Positions 17,070-24,492 of a DNA stretch of 28,880 nt are shown here, one piece after another. The position numbers and the translations under genes are program-made. The notes under the pieces are model-generated. The model was not told the DNA's origin and made no database searches. It was given only the letters and a program-made list of their open reading frames with translations. The DNA is from CAYMRB01 sp964392615 (lineage in GTDB: Bacteria; Planctomycetota; UBA8108). The stretch covers positions 1-28,880 of the forward strand of contig CAYMRB010000071.1 of the NCBI GenBank assembly GCA_964392615.1. Reading direction: 5' to 3'. The stretch's first letter is position 1, and each line of letters starts with the position of its first letter.

Positions 17070-19202
17070 ATGACGCGCATGGGCAACGATCGTCCGCGGA
17101 AGAGGCTCCGCCTGTGGGTCGTCGTCGCGGCGTGTACGACCGTTCTCGTGCTCGCCGCAGTGGCCGTGTCCGTTCACGGACGCCGGTGGCGGGACGCATG
17201 GCTTGCGCAGGAGGTTCAGTCGAGCGACGTCGGGGACCCGGTCGCGGAGGCCGTCCGGCTCGCGAGAAACAACCCGGAAGCGGGCTTGCCGCGGCTCGCG
17301 CGGGCGGTCGCAGCGGGGAAGCTCGCGCCGCTCTTGGAGCAGGTCCAGGACGGCTACGATCCCGGCCTCTTCGCCGAGTTGCACGAGGACGAGGGCGTGA
17401 CCGACAGCTGGAGACAGGCGGTGCGGGGTCTCGGCGCACGGGCTCACGCGGCCAGACCGCAGCTCTATCCGATGCTGCGCGACGCGGAACCGGCCGTGCG
17501 CGTCGCGGCGCTGTACGTGCTGGCCGCGACGCCGGACCGGCACCCGGACTACGTCGCGGCGCTGCTCGCGGTCATCTGGGGTGACGACAGCGTCGCGGCG
17601 CTGATCGCAACGCTGTCGCTCTGTGAGGATCCGCTCGACACGGCAAGCGCTCGCCTGGCCGCCCGCGGCACCCTGCGACACTTCGACTTCAGCCGGGCCG
17701 CGGTCAGCTGGATTCTGAACGGCGTTACGGTCGCTTCGTCCTCCGGCCCGCGGTCGTTCGCGGACACAGCGGCTCTCGAGGCGCTCCTCGATGACGACGA
17801 CGCGTCGGTGCGGCGAGGTGCCGCTGCCGTTCTCGGCTGGCGCGTACACCCCTCGGACGACCGGCCGATTCGCGCGCTGTTGCGCGCGACCGCGCACGAA
17901 CGTGAGGACGTGTGTCTGATGGCGCTCGACGAGATTGCCGCACACCTTCCCGTATCGAGCGCGCCGCCCCTCGGCGGCAGCGTGGAGGTGTTCGATTTCG
18001 ATGCGGCCGACGATTGGGAGGAGGCTCCGTCGCAGGAGGTTCCATTGCCGCCCGACGCGATCCCGTCCGCCATCGGCGACACCGTCGTCGCCGCCGCGGC
18101 TTCCGCTCGCTACCGCGCCGCCGCCGTCGCCGTCTGCGGCCACGTGCCGCTTCGTCCGGTCGACCTCGAGCGTCTCGATGCGCTGACCAGGGACGAGCGG
18201 TGGGAAGTGCGGATTGCGGCCGGTCGCTGTCTTCTCCGGTCGGGTGCGGAGCTCGAAGCTGTGGCGCTTCTGTGCCAAGACGGCGACGAGGACGTCCGCC
18301 GCGAGATCCTCGATGAGATCCGCGCCGAGCCCGTCGGCCGCGAGGCGCTGGTGCCGGCGGTCGCCGAGCTCGTCGGGGATGCCGCGCCGCTTCTGCGCGC
18401 GCGAGCGCTGGCGACGTTGCGAGCGATCGCGGTTCCGGATCAGCACGACGCGGTCTTGTTGCGCGCGTCGCTCACGGCGCTCCGCGACGATGACGGGAGG
18501 GCGCAAAGCGAGGCTCTGGCGACGCTCGCGTCGCTCGGCGAGGCGGCCGCGCCAGCTCTCGCGCGCGTCGCCGGATGCCTCGATCTCGGACCGGACGATC
18601 CGCTCGCCTACGAGCCGCGCTCCGACGCGGCGCGAGCGCTCTTCGAGATGGGAGCCGTCGGGGGTGGCCTCCCGCTCCGGCTCGAAGAGGTCGGCGGCGT
18701 CGACGCGGATCCCGACACGCTCCGCGCGCTTCTCGACGTCGCCGCCACGCGCCTCGCGGCTCTCCGCGCGCTCGCGCGCGGCGGACCGGAACTCGCGGGC
18801 GCGGCGCCTGACGTGCGTCGCTGCCTGGACGACGACGATCCCTACGTGCGCGAGGCTGCGTGCGAAGCGCTCGCGGAGCTGGCGCCGGTCGGCGCCGATG
18901 TCGCGCCGGCCATCGCGTCACGTCTGGGCGACGCGCACTGGTACGTGCGCAAGCGTGCTGCTCGCGCGCTCGGCGCGCTCGGCGTGAACGCGCGGGGCGA
19001 GATCGAGCGCCTCACCGCGGCGTTGGGCGACGACGATTCGCGCGTGCGCTGGCAGGTCGCGAGGAGCTTGCGGCGGCTCGCGATCGACGTGCCCGAAGTG
19101 CGCGCGGCGCTGAGGGTCGCGGCGAAGGAGGACGCGAGCCCAGACGTGCGTCGTGCCGCTCAGGAAGCGCTCGGCGAGCTCACCGGTCGGGCGGCGGGAT
19201 AA
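17070..19202 (+). CDS. Membrane-anchored HEAT-repeat protein
   Basis: The product has 710 residues, with a possible second start at codon 4. A basic N-terminus and one membrane helix (about 15-36, WVVVAACTTVLVLAAVAVSV) anchor it. The remainder is mostly HEAT/PBS-lyase-type repeats recognisable by the recurring D-VR--A--AL pattern: EPAVRVAALYVLA, DASVRRGAAAVLG, ERWEVRIAAGRCLL, DEDVRREILDEI, DPYVREAACEALAEL, HWYVRKRAARALGAL, DSRVRWQVARSLRRL, SPDVRRAAQEALGEL. The last four are regularly spaced and near-canonical. An Asp/Glu-rich insertion at about 305-325 breaks the array. Such solenoids are protein-interaction scaffolds, and no catalytic motif is seen. It points tail-to-tail at the small minus-strand gene that overlaps its last 285 bases. 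Confidence 0.88.
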   Translation: MTRMGNDRPRKRLRLWVVVAACTTVLVLAAVAVSVHGRRWRDAWLAQEVQSSDVGDPVAEAVRLARNNPEAGLPRLARAVAAGKLAPLLEQVQDGYDPGLFAELHEDEGVTDSWRQAVRGLGARAHAARPQLYPMLRDAEPAVRVAALYVLAATPDRHPDYVAALLAVIWGDDSVAALIATLSLCEDPLDTASARLAARGTLRHFDFSRAAVSWILNGVTVASSSGPRSFADTAALEALLDDDDASVRRGAAAVLGWRVHPSDDRPIRALLRATAHEREDVCLMALDEIAAHLPVSSAPPLGGSVEVFDFDAADDWEEAPSQEVPLPPDAIPSAIGDTVVAAAASARYRAAAVAVCGHVPLRPVDLERLDALTRDERWEVRIAAGRCLLRSGAELEAVALLCQDGDEDVRREILDEIRAEPVGREALVPAVAELVGDAAPLLRARALATLRAIAVPDQHDAVLLRASLTALRDDDGRAQSEALATLASLGEAAAPALARVAGCLDLGPDDPLAYEPRSDAARALFEMGAVGGGLPLRLEEVGGVDADPDTLRALLDVAATRLAALRALARGGPELAGAAPDVRRCLDDDDPYVREAACEALAELAPVGADVAPAIASRLGDAHWYVRKRAARALGALGVNARGEIERLTAALGDDDSRVRWQVARSLRRLAIDVPEVRAALRVAAKEDASPDVRRAAQEALGELTGRAAG

Positions 19203-19358
19203 CGCGTGACCCCGCGGCGGACGGTTGAACTGAAAGGCCAGCGCGCCGAAGAGCCCGGCCGCGGCGGTTGCGCAGCACGACAGCGTGACGAGCGCCAGGC
19301 GCATCAGCCGGCGACGGCGGGGCCGTTCTTCACGTGCCGAGGCGTTGTCGTCGGTCAT
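18918..19358 (-). CDS. Small putative membrane protein, 3' end overlapping the HEAT gene
   Basis: The frame gives 146 residues. The start is well supported: GAGGAAGGA lies six bases before the ATG (19373-19365). The first 52 codons lie in otherwise non-coding sequence. They encode an acidic then Arg-rich stretch (AREERPRRRR) followed by a hydrophobic helix (LALVTLSCCATAAAGLFGALAF), typical of a single-pass membrane protein. The remaining 94 codons are exactly antisense to the HEAT gene and have the Arg/His/Pro-rich look of a shadow frame. Either the gene truly overlaps by 285 bp, or a frameshift or sequencing error has removed an earlier stop. It follows the VTT-DUF547 gene by 48 bp on the same strand. 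Function unknown. Confidence 0.5.
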   Translation of the reverse strand: MTDDNASAREERPRRRRLMRLALVTLSCCATAAAGLFGALAFQFNRPPRGHALSRRPTGELAERFLSGTTHVWARVLLRRDPQRRAHFGHVDREPPQAPRDLPAHARIVVAQRRGEALDLAPRVHAERAERASSTLAHVPVRVAQT

Positions 19359-19370
19359 CCCGAGTCCTTC

Positions 19371-19410
19371 CTCGTCACCTCGTCACCTCGTCACCTCGTC
19401 ACCTCGTCAC
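19371..19410. repeat. Tandem octamer repeat (CTCGTCAC)x5
   Basis: There are five perfect, contiguous copies of CTCGTCAC, read on the minus strand as GTGACGAG. The array begins inside the Shine-Dalgarno region of the small membrane-protein gene and ends over the stop codon of the VTT-DUF547 gene (TCA at 19407-19409). On the minus strand each unit contains GTGA and GAGG-like bases, so copy number could alter the spacing or strength of the downstream ribosome binding site. Confidence 0.9.
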
Positions 19411-21035
19411 CTCGGCGCCGCGGCGTCGCGGCCGTTCAACCGCCAATCGTACGGGAGGAACCGTGTCGCGTGGGTTTTCCCCGCGCCCCGGAGATTCTTC
19501 AGCTTCTCCGAGTAGCGCGCCGCGAACGCCTCGACCGATCCCGCGACCTGCTCGAAGTCGCCGCCGTACCAATCGTAGAGCGGTGTGAGCCAGACGGCCG
19601 CTTCGGCGTCGTCGATCCGAAACCACGCGGCGTGCGAGTGGACGAAGCGCGTCTGGTCCTCGAGCTGCGCGTCGAGGCGGTTGGCGCGGTACGCCTCGCT
19701 GCGCAGTGGGGGACAGCTCACCGCCGCGCAGACGAGCGCGAAGTGGATGCGCGCCTCCTTGAACTTCGGGCGGATCTCCTGGTGCTCGATGTCGTCGAGG
19801 CTCCACGTGTGCGGGCCGACCTTCCACCGTTTCGCCTTCCACCGCTCCGACGCCGGGATGTCGCGGATCGACTCCACCGGCCAGTGGTCGAGGATCAGCC
19901 GCAGCGTGAACGCGTTGTACGCGTTCAGAAGCAGCGCGAGCTTCTCGTCGCGGCCGAGCTCGTCCCACGGCGCCTCGGCGAGCGCCGCGATGTAGCCGTC
20001 GAGACCGGCGCTGTCCGCCGCCAGGGCTGCGTAGTCGACGAACCCGCCGGCGTCGACGTGCTGGCGCAGCACCGCGTCGAAGTCGGCGTGATCGAATCCG
20101 GTGACGGTCGATTCCTCGTACGCCTCGCGCAGCGTCGCCTCGGGCGGGCCCATCACCGATCGAACCTTGAGGCACGCACCGCACGCGAGGGCCACGATGG
20201 CCACCGCCAGAAGCGCCCAGGGGCGCCGCGGCGGCGCGGCGGAGGGTCCATCGTCGCTGCTATCCGACGCTCCGTCGGCGGCGGGCTCCAGCTCGACGTG
20301 CTTCGCTAGCTCGCGCCGTGCGATCTTCGTGATGTAGACCGACACCGCGATGGTCGCGACGACGCCGATGATCAGCATGATTCCCTTCAACGCATCCTGC
20401 GACTCGCCGCCGCCACCCGCGACGAGCGCGGCTTCCCTGCCGACAACGCCGATGTACACGTACATGAACGTGCCGGGCAGCATCGCGATCGCGCTCGTGA
20501 CGACGCACGTCAGGAAGCGGATGCCCGTCAGCCCGTACAGGTAGTTCTGCAGGTTGAACGGCACAGCGGGCGACAGGCGCAGGAGCGCGACGATCTTCCA
20601 GCCGCCTCGCGCGATGGCGCGATCGATCGCCGCGAACTTCGAATTCGCCGCCATGCGTCGCTCGAATCGACCGCGCGCCAGGTATCGCGAGATCAGGAAC
20701 GCCAGCGCCGCGCCGATGTTCGACCCGATCACCACCGCGACCGTGCCCCAGCCGAGCCCGAACGCCGCGCCGCCACCGAGCGTGATCGCCGATCCCGGCA
20801 GCATCAGCACCGTCGCGGCGACGTAGATCGCGACGAACGCGACGAAGCCCCAGACGCCGAGGTCCTGGAGCCACCCCTGCACGTTCACCATCGCCTCCTC
20901 GACCGGGATCTCGGACAGCAAGAGAAGAACGCCGACGACGAGGATCGCGATCGCGCTCCACCGCATCCACGCGGCTTGTCGGCGTCGAGAGTCGAGCGCG
21001 CGGGAGGAAGCGGGCGACGAGGAATCGGTGGGCAT
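19407..21035 (-). CDS. VTT (TVP38/DedA-like) membrane protein fused to a DUF547 domain
   Basis: The product has 542 residues from the ATG at 21035, with GGAG seven bases upstream. Residues about 25-245 form a TVP38/TMEM64 (VTT) domain. It has helices at 27-42 and 63-80, the Gly-rich re-entrant part (LPGSAITLGGGAAFGLGWGT), and the conserved LRLSPAVPFNLQNYLYGLTG at 152-171. Further helices lie near 175-197 and 218-237. A linker of about 30 residues leads to another hydrophobic segment (about 272-290, WALLAVAIVALACGACL). A DUF547 domain follows at about 315-530, with FVDYAALAAD, LLNAYNAFTLRLILDHWP, HFALVCAAVSCPPLRSEAY and VWLTPLYDWYGGDF. VTT proteins act in lipid scrambling or transport; DUF547 proteins are usually exported and of unknown function. 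Topology would place DUF547 outside the cytoplasm. Confidence 0.88.
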   Translation of the reverse strand: MPTDSSSPASSRALDSRRRQAAWMRWSAIAILVVGVLLLLSEIPVEEAMVNVQGWLQDLGVWGFVAFVAIYVAATVLMLPGSAITLGGGAAFGLGWGTVAVVIGSNIGAALAFLISRYLARGRFERRMAANSKFAAIDRAIARGGWKIVALLRLSPAVPFNLQNYLYGLTGIRFLTCVVTSAIAMLPGTFMYVYIGVVGREAALVAGGGGESQDALKGIMLIIGVVATIAVSVYITKIARRELAKHVELEPAADGASDSSDDGPSAAPPRRPWALLAVAIVALACGACLKVRSVMGPPEATLREAYEESTVTGFDHADFDAVLRQHVDAGGFVDYAALAADSAGLDGYIAALAEAPWDELGRDEKLALLLNAYNAFTLRLILDHWPVESIRDIPASERWKAKRWKVGPHTWSLDDIEHQEIRPKFKEARIHFALVCAAVSCPPLRSEAYRANRLDAQLEDQTRFVHSHAAWFRIDDAEAAVWLTPLYDWYGGDFEQVAGSVEAFAARYSEKLKNLRGAGKTHATRFLPYDWRLNGRDAAAPR

Positions 21036-21339
21036 CGGCGGGCTCCGGTCGATTGTCTGACGTCGCGAGCCGCGCTCGCGGTGTGCGTGCGGATAGAACG
21101 TTGCGGTACGGCGGGGAGTTCCCTCAGCGAGAGTGCTCGGAGCAACTCGGACGAAGTCGAGCTGCCGCGAAGCGGTCGGATCCGACTCCGCCGGCATGAG
21201 CTGCCGCGATCGAGCGCAGAGGGCCGCGGCAAAGCCGTTCGGGTCAGCCTGTGCCATGTTAGCATGACGGAAGTGTGCGATCTCGTCATCGCGAACCGTC
21301 GTTCTCATCGTCATCCCACGCTTCACTCGGGAGGCCGTC
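21036..21339. promoter_or_regulatory. Divergent regulatory region between VTT-DUF547 and VWA genes
   Basis: This 304-bp gap has no protein-like frame. It contains repeat copy C (21155-21206), a perfect 12-bp palindrome GTCGGATCCGAC inside it (21175-21186), and TAGCAT at 21260-21265. TAGCAT may be the -10 box for the VWA gene, 74 bases ahead of its ATG; the matching -35 is weak. Confidence 0.4.
21155..21206 (+). repeat. Dispersed intergenic repeat, copy C
   Basis: These 52 bases align without gaps to the reverse complement of 22799-22850, with 46 identities. The shared core is CCGCGAAGCGGTCGG followed by CCGACTCCGCCG and GCTGCCG. A 12-base word GAGCTGCCGCGA occurs near both ends (21159-21170 and 21198-21209). 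Unlike copies A and B, this one lies between divergent promoters. Confidence 0.65.
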
Positions 21340-22755
21340 ATGAGCCGAATTCTCTTCGCTGTCGTGTCCGCGCTGGCGTTCCTTCCGTCGCTGCGCGCCG
21401 ACGACAAAAACCCCGCGCAGACGGCACCCGTGCCGCGGCGGGCGCTCGAGTTCTCGGTCGCGCTCGAGAACTCGCACGCGCTGCGATCGGCTCCTTCCGT
21501 TCACGCGCTCGTGCGGCTGCGCGGGGCGAGCCTCGACAAGACGGAAGCGAGTCGGGTGCGCCCGGTCAATCTCGCGCTGGTCGTCGATCGGTCGGGATCG
21601 ATGCAGGGGCAGAAGATCATCGACGCGCGCGACGCGGCGCTGCAGATGCTCGAGCGGTTGCGCGATGGTGATCGGGTCGCTGTCGTCAGCTACTCGTCCG
21701 ACGTCCGCGTCGACATTCCGACCACCGTCATCGACGCCGATTCGAGGACGCTGGTGAAGAACGCGATCTACCGCATCTCCGCCGGCGGCAACACGAACCT
21801 TGGCGGCGGGCTGGTCGAGGGACACCGCCAGGTCCGCAAGAACGTCAGCGTGCGGTACGTGAACCGCGTGCTGCTGATCTCGGACGGGCTCGCGAATCGC
21901 GGCATCACGTCGGCTGCGCAGCTCAACCGGATCGCCCGCGAGACGTCGCAGGACGAGATCATCACGTCGACGTTCGGGCTCGGCCTCGACTACAACGAGG
22001 ACTTGATGACGTCGGTCGCCGACCACGGCGGCGGCAACTACTACTTCGTCGAGAAGTCCACGGACATCGGCCCGACTCTCGGCAGCGAGCTGTCGCAGAT
22101 GATGGCGACGATCGCCCAGCAGGTGCAACTCTACATGGAGTTGCCCGACGGGGTCGGCGTCGAGGAGGTCCACGGGTTCCTCGAACGGCGCGAGGGCCGC
22201 ACGGTGATCGTGCCGCTCGGCGAGGTCTTCGCGGGGCAGACGCGTTCGGTGCTCTGGAGGCTCTCGTTGCCGGCCGCTCCGCGGGGCGCCGAACCGGCCG
22301 CCGCCGAAGCGGCTGCTGCGCTGCTGTCGCAGGTGGTGACGCTCGGCAAGATCGAGCTACGGTATCGCGACGTGGGGGCGGAGACGATCCAGCGCTCGGC
22401 GAGCAGCCCGCTGAAGCTCACGCTGACCTCGAAGCAAGAGGATGTCGACGCGCACCGCGACCTCGAGGTGCAAGCGAGGGTGATGGAGATCGAGCTCGCG
22501 ACCACGATGCAGACCGCTGCCGAGCTCATCGACCGGGGCGAGTACGATGCCGCGCGCGAGACGCTGCAACGGGTCGCCGCGGACGCGCGCAAGCGATCGT
22601 CCGGTCTCGGCAAGTACGCCGCCGAGGTGGAGAAGGCGATTCGCGAAGCCGAGGAGCTGTCGCGCAATGTCGATGCGGCGCGAGAGAACGCGCGGGCGCG
22701 ACAGTCGCTGAAGAAGCGCTCGAAAGCGGCTGCGTCCAGCCTGCGCAAGAAGTAG
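21340..22755 (+). CDS. Secreted von Willebrand factor A-domain protein
   Basis: The product has 471 residues. The ATG has GGGAGG six bases upstream. A signal peptide (1-20, ILFAVVSALAFLPSLRA) precedes a short linker. The VWA domain runs from about 75 to 250 with an intact metal-ion-dependent adhesion site: DRSGSM (Asp83, Ser85, Ser87), Thr152 in GGNTNLGGG, and Asp182 in LLISDG. A beta-rich domain follows (about 255-370), as in Ca-activated-channel/inter-alpha-trypsin-inhibitor-like bacterial VWA proteins. The last 90 residues are a charged helical, coiled-coil-like tail ending in a run of Lys. It should bind a ligand protein through Mg/Mn outside the cytoplasm. It is divergent from the VTT-DUF547 gene. 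Confidence 0.9.
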   Translation: MSRILFAVVSALAFLPSLRADDKNPAQTAPVPRRALEFSVALENSHALRSAPSVHALVRLRGASLDKTEASRVRPVNLALVVDRSGSMQGQKIIDARDAALQMLERLRDGDRVAVVSYSSDVRVDIPTTVIDADSRTLVKNAIYRISAGGNTNLGGGLVEGHRQVRKNVSVRYVNRVLLISDGLANRGITSAAQLNRIARETSQDEIITSTFGLGLDYNEDLMTSVADHGGGNYYFVEKSTDIGPTLGSELSQMMATIAQQVQLYMELPDGVGVEEVHGFLERREGRTVIVPLGEVFAGQTRSVLWRLSLPAAPRGAEPAAAEAAAALLSQVVTLGKIELRYRDVGAETIQRSASSPLKLTLTSKQEDVDAHRDLEVQARVMEIELATTMQTAAELIDRGEYDAARETLQRVAADARKRSSGLGKYAAEVEKAIREAEELSRNVDAARENARARQSLKKRSKAAASSLRKK

Positions 22756-22756
22756 G

Positions 22757-22854
22757 CATGGGCTGCCCGCGCCAGCCGCAGCTGTCGACGATCGCGCACG
22801 GCAGCCCATGGCGGCGGAGTCGGGGCCGACCGCTTCGCGGCGGCTCAACTCCGC
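22757..22854 (-). repeat. Dispersed intergenic repeat, copy B, with a strong hairpin
   Basis: In the minus orientation it begins GCGGAGTTGAGCCGC (22854-22840), identical to the start of copy A, and continues into the 52-base core shared with copy C. At its other end GGCAGCCCATG (22800-22810) pairs perfectly over 11 bp with CATGGGCTGCC (22757-22767). A second stem pairs GCGGAGT (22814-22820) with ACTCCGC (22848-22854). The double hairpin begins two bases after the VWA stop codon and could stop transcription or protect the mRNA end, although no T-tract follows. Confidence 0.65.
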
Positions 22855-22880
22855 GAGTGCGCCCCAGCCCGCGGAACGCG

Positions 22881-22910
22881 TTGCCTCTCACGGGCCGGTT
22901 CGTGTAATCT
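22881..22910 (+). promoter_or_regulatory. Candidate promoter for the lipoprotein-DUF748 operon
   Basis: TTGCCT (22881-22886) and TAATCT (22905-22910) are separated by 18 bases. They lie directly after repeat copy B and about 68 bases before the TTG start of the lipoprotein gene. Confidence 0.4.
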
Positions 22911-22977
22911 CTGCTCCTCGGGCCGACCGTGTTTGGCAGCCCGTCAGGGCCGCAACCTTGGCCGAGGATGCGCCTTC

Positions 22978-24492
22978 TTGAGGTCAACACCGCCTTCGAA
23001 TCGCCTTTCGCAACGAGTCGCCGGGCTCAGCGCCCGTAGCCGGCCGTTCGTCGTCGGGGTTCTTCTCGTCGGCGTCGCTGCCGGATGCCGCATGGGCTCG
23101 CCTTCGACCACCGATGGCGACGGCGTGCCGGGCAGGATTATGGGAACTTCGGGGCGGCCGGCGATCGTCGCCCGCGTCCGTCACTTCACCGGCTCGTCGC
23201 TGACGGGCCCGCTGCCGACGGCGGCGGGCATCGCGACCGCGGCCGACGCGCTGCGCGTCAGCGTCGAGTTGCGCGCCGCGCGAGGCCGTGTCGAGTCGTT
23301 GCTCGAGCCGCTCTCCGCGCTCGCAAGGCTGGTTTCGTCGACTCGTGAAGGGCGACCGATCCGGCACTCGATCGACCTCGGTCGCGGCGCTCGCGGCGGG
23401 CGGGTCACCGACGTCGATGCGTTCTGGACGCTGGTCTCCGACGAGGCCGGCGCGGTCGTCGTCGTCGACGATCTCGCCGGCGCGTTGCCGACCGGCGTCA
23501 CGGCCGCGTTCGATTTCCGCTCGTTGCAGCCGTCGTCGTCCGACGCGAGCCCGGTCTCGTTGACGGTCGAGGTGTTCCGCAGCGCCGGTGAAGGAGAGCT
23601 CGCCGTTTCGCTGACTCTCGACCGCGTCGTCGACGAGACGCATCGCACGGAAACCGTCGTGATTCCCGGAGTGGCCGTCGGCGAGCCGCTCGCGCTGCTC
23701 GTTCCATCGCCGTTCGACGATACGAGCTCACATGCGACGCTCGCTGTCGTGCTGGCCGTCGTACCCGCGCCGGCGCCCGGTGCGTCCGGCGCGCTCGTCC
23801 ACGCCAACTCGGTACGGGCTTGCCGCACCGATCTGGTGAGCTCGGCGCTGGAGGCGAAGCGACGCGCGCGCCGCCTGTCGCCCGGCGACGTCTTGCGCCG
23901 CGAGCTCGAGTCGACCCTCGCTCTCCTCGCGGCCGACGACGAAGGCTCGCGCCGCAGCGCGCTCCTGCGCCTGGCCGACGCGACGGGAGCGCCGCTCTTC
24001 GGTCAATTGGCGCTGACCGTCGATGCCGCGAGTGTCGGCGAGCTCGCCGCGGCGGTTCGCGGCGCGGTCGACGTCGCCGACGACGCGTTCGATCGCGCCG
24101 CGCTGGCGTGGCTCGTCGAGGCCGCCGCCGTGCGTTGGGTCGTCGAGCGGGCGAAGGGCGGAACGCTGCCGGCGCAGCTCGAGGCGATCGTCCTGCGCCG
24201 CGCGGGCGCGGCCGGACGCGACCTCGCGCGGCTCGCGGAGCTCACCGGCCGCTGTCCGCGCCTGGACCGCTTCGAGACGACGCTCGCGGAGGAGAACTTC
24301 ATCTTGCTTCAAGACGCCTCCCCCGCCACGCGCGTGCGAGCGTTCGACTGGCTCGTCGCGCGAGACCTCGCGCCGCGCGACTACGACCCGCTGGCTCCGG
24401 CTCGCGATCGACGCGCTGCGTTGAAACGAGCGGCAGCAGACGACTCGGCCGATGCCGCCAAGCCCGCCCGCGAGGAGGGAACCGAGCGATGA
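22978..24492 (+). CDS. Lipoprotein of unknown function, first gene of a two-gene operon
   Basis: The product has 504 residues from a TTG at 22978, with GAGGA about ten bases upstream. A TTG 45 bases earlier is possible. The N-terminus has Arg residues and then a hydrophobic stretch PFVVGVLLVGVAAGC with a lipobox-like end at Cys37, so the protein should be lipid-anchored. The mature part is Val/Leu/Asp-rich and beta-like up to about residue 270 (for example VSLTVEVFRSAGEGELAVS). It then becomes helical: RRELESTLALLAADDE, SRRSALLRLADATG, AALAWLVEAAAVRWVVE, LARLAELTGRCPRL. The helical half recalls HEAT-like pairs but is not assignable. Its stop overlaps the next ATG (ATGA), coupling it to the giant AsmA-like protein. 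An accessory role for that protein is inferred. Confidence 0.75.
   Translation: MRSTPPSNRLSQRVAGLSARSRPFVVGVLLVGVAAGCRMGSPSTTDGDGVPGRIMGTSGRPAIVARVRHFTGSSLTGPLPTAAGIATAADALRVSVELRAARGRVESLLEPLSALARLVSSTREGRPIRHSIDLGRGARGGRVTDVDAFWTLVSDEAGAVVVVDDLAGALPTGVTAAFDFRSLQPSSSDASPVSLTVEVFRSAGEGELAVSLTLDRVVDETHRTETVVIPGVAVGEPLALLVPSPFDDTSSHATLAVVLAVVPAPAPGASGALVHANSVRACRTDLVSSALEAKRRARRLSPGDVLRRELESTLALLAADDEGSRRSALLRLADATGAPLFGQLALTVDAASVGELAAAVRGAVDVADDAFDRAALAWLVEAAAVRWVVERAKGGTLPAQLEAIVLRRAGAAGRDLARLAELTGRCPRLDRFETTLAEENFILLQDASPATRVRAFDWLVARDLAPRDYDPLAPARDRRAALKRAAADDSADAAKPAREEGTER

Noticed and set aside
16896..18506. 536-codon minus-strand frame opposite the HEAT gene
   Set aside because: It shows shadow composition; the plus frame has regular HEAT repeats.
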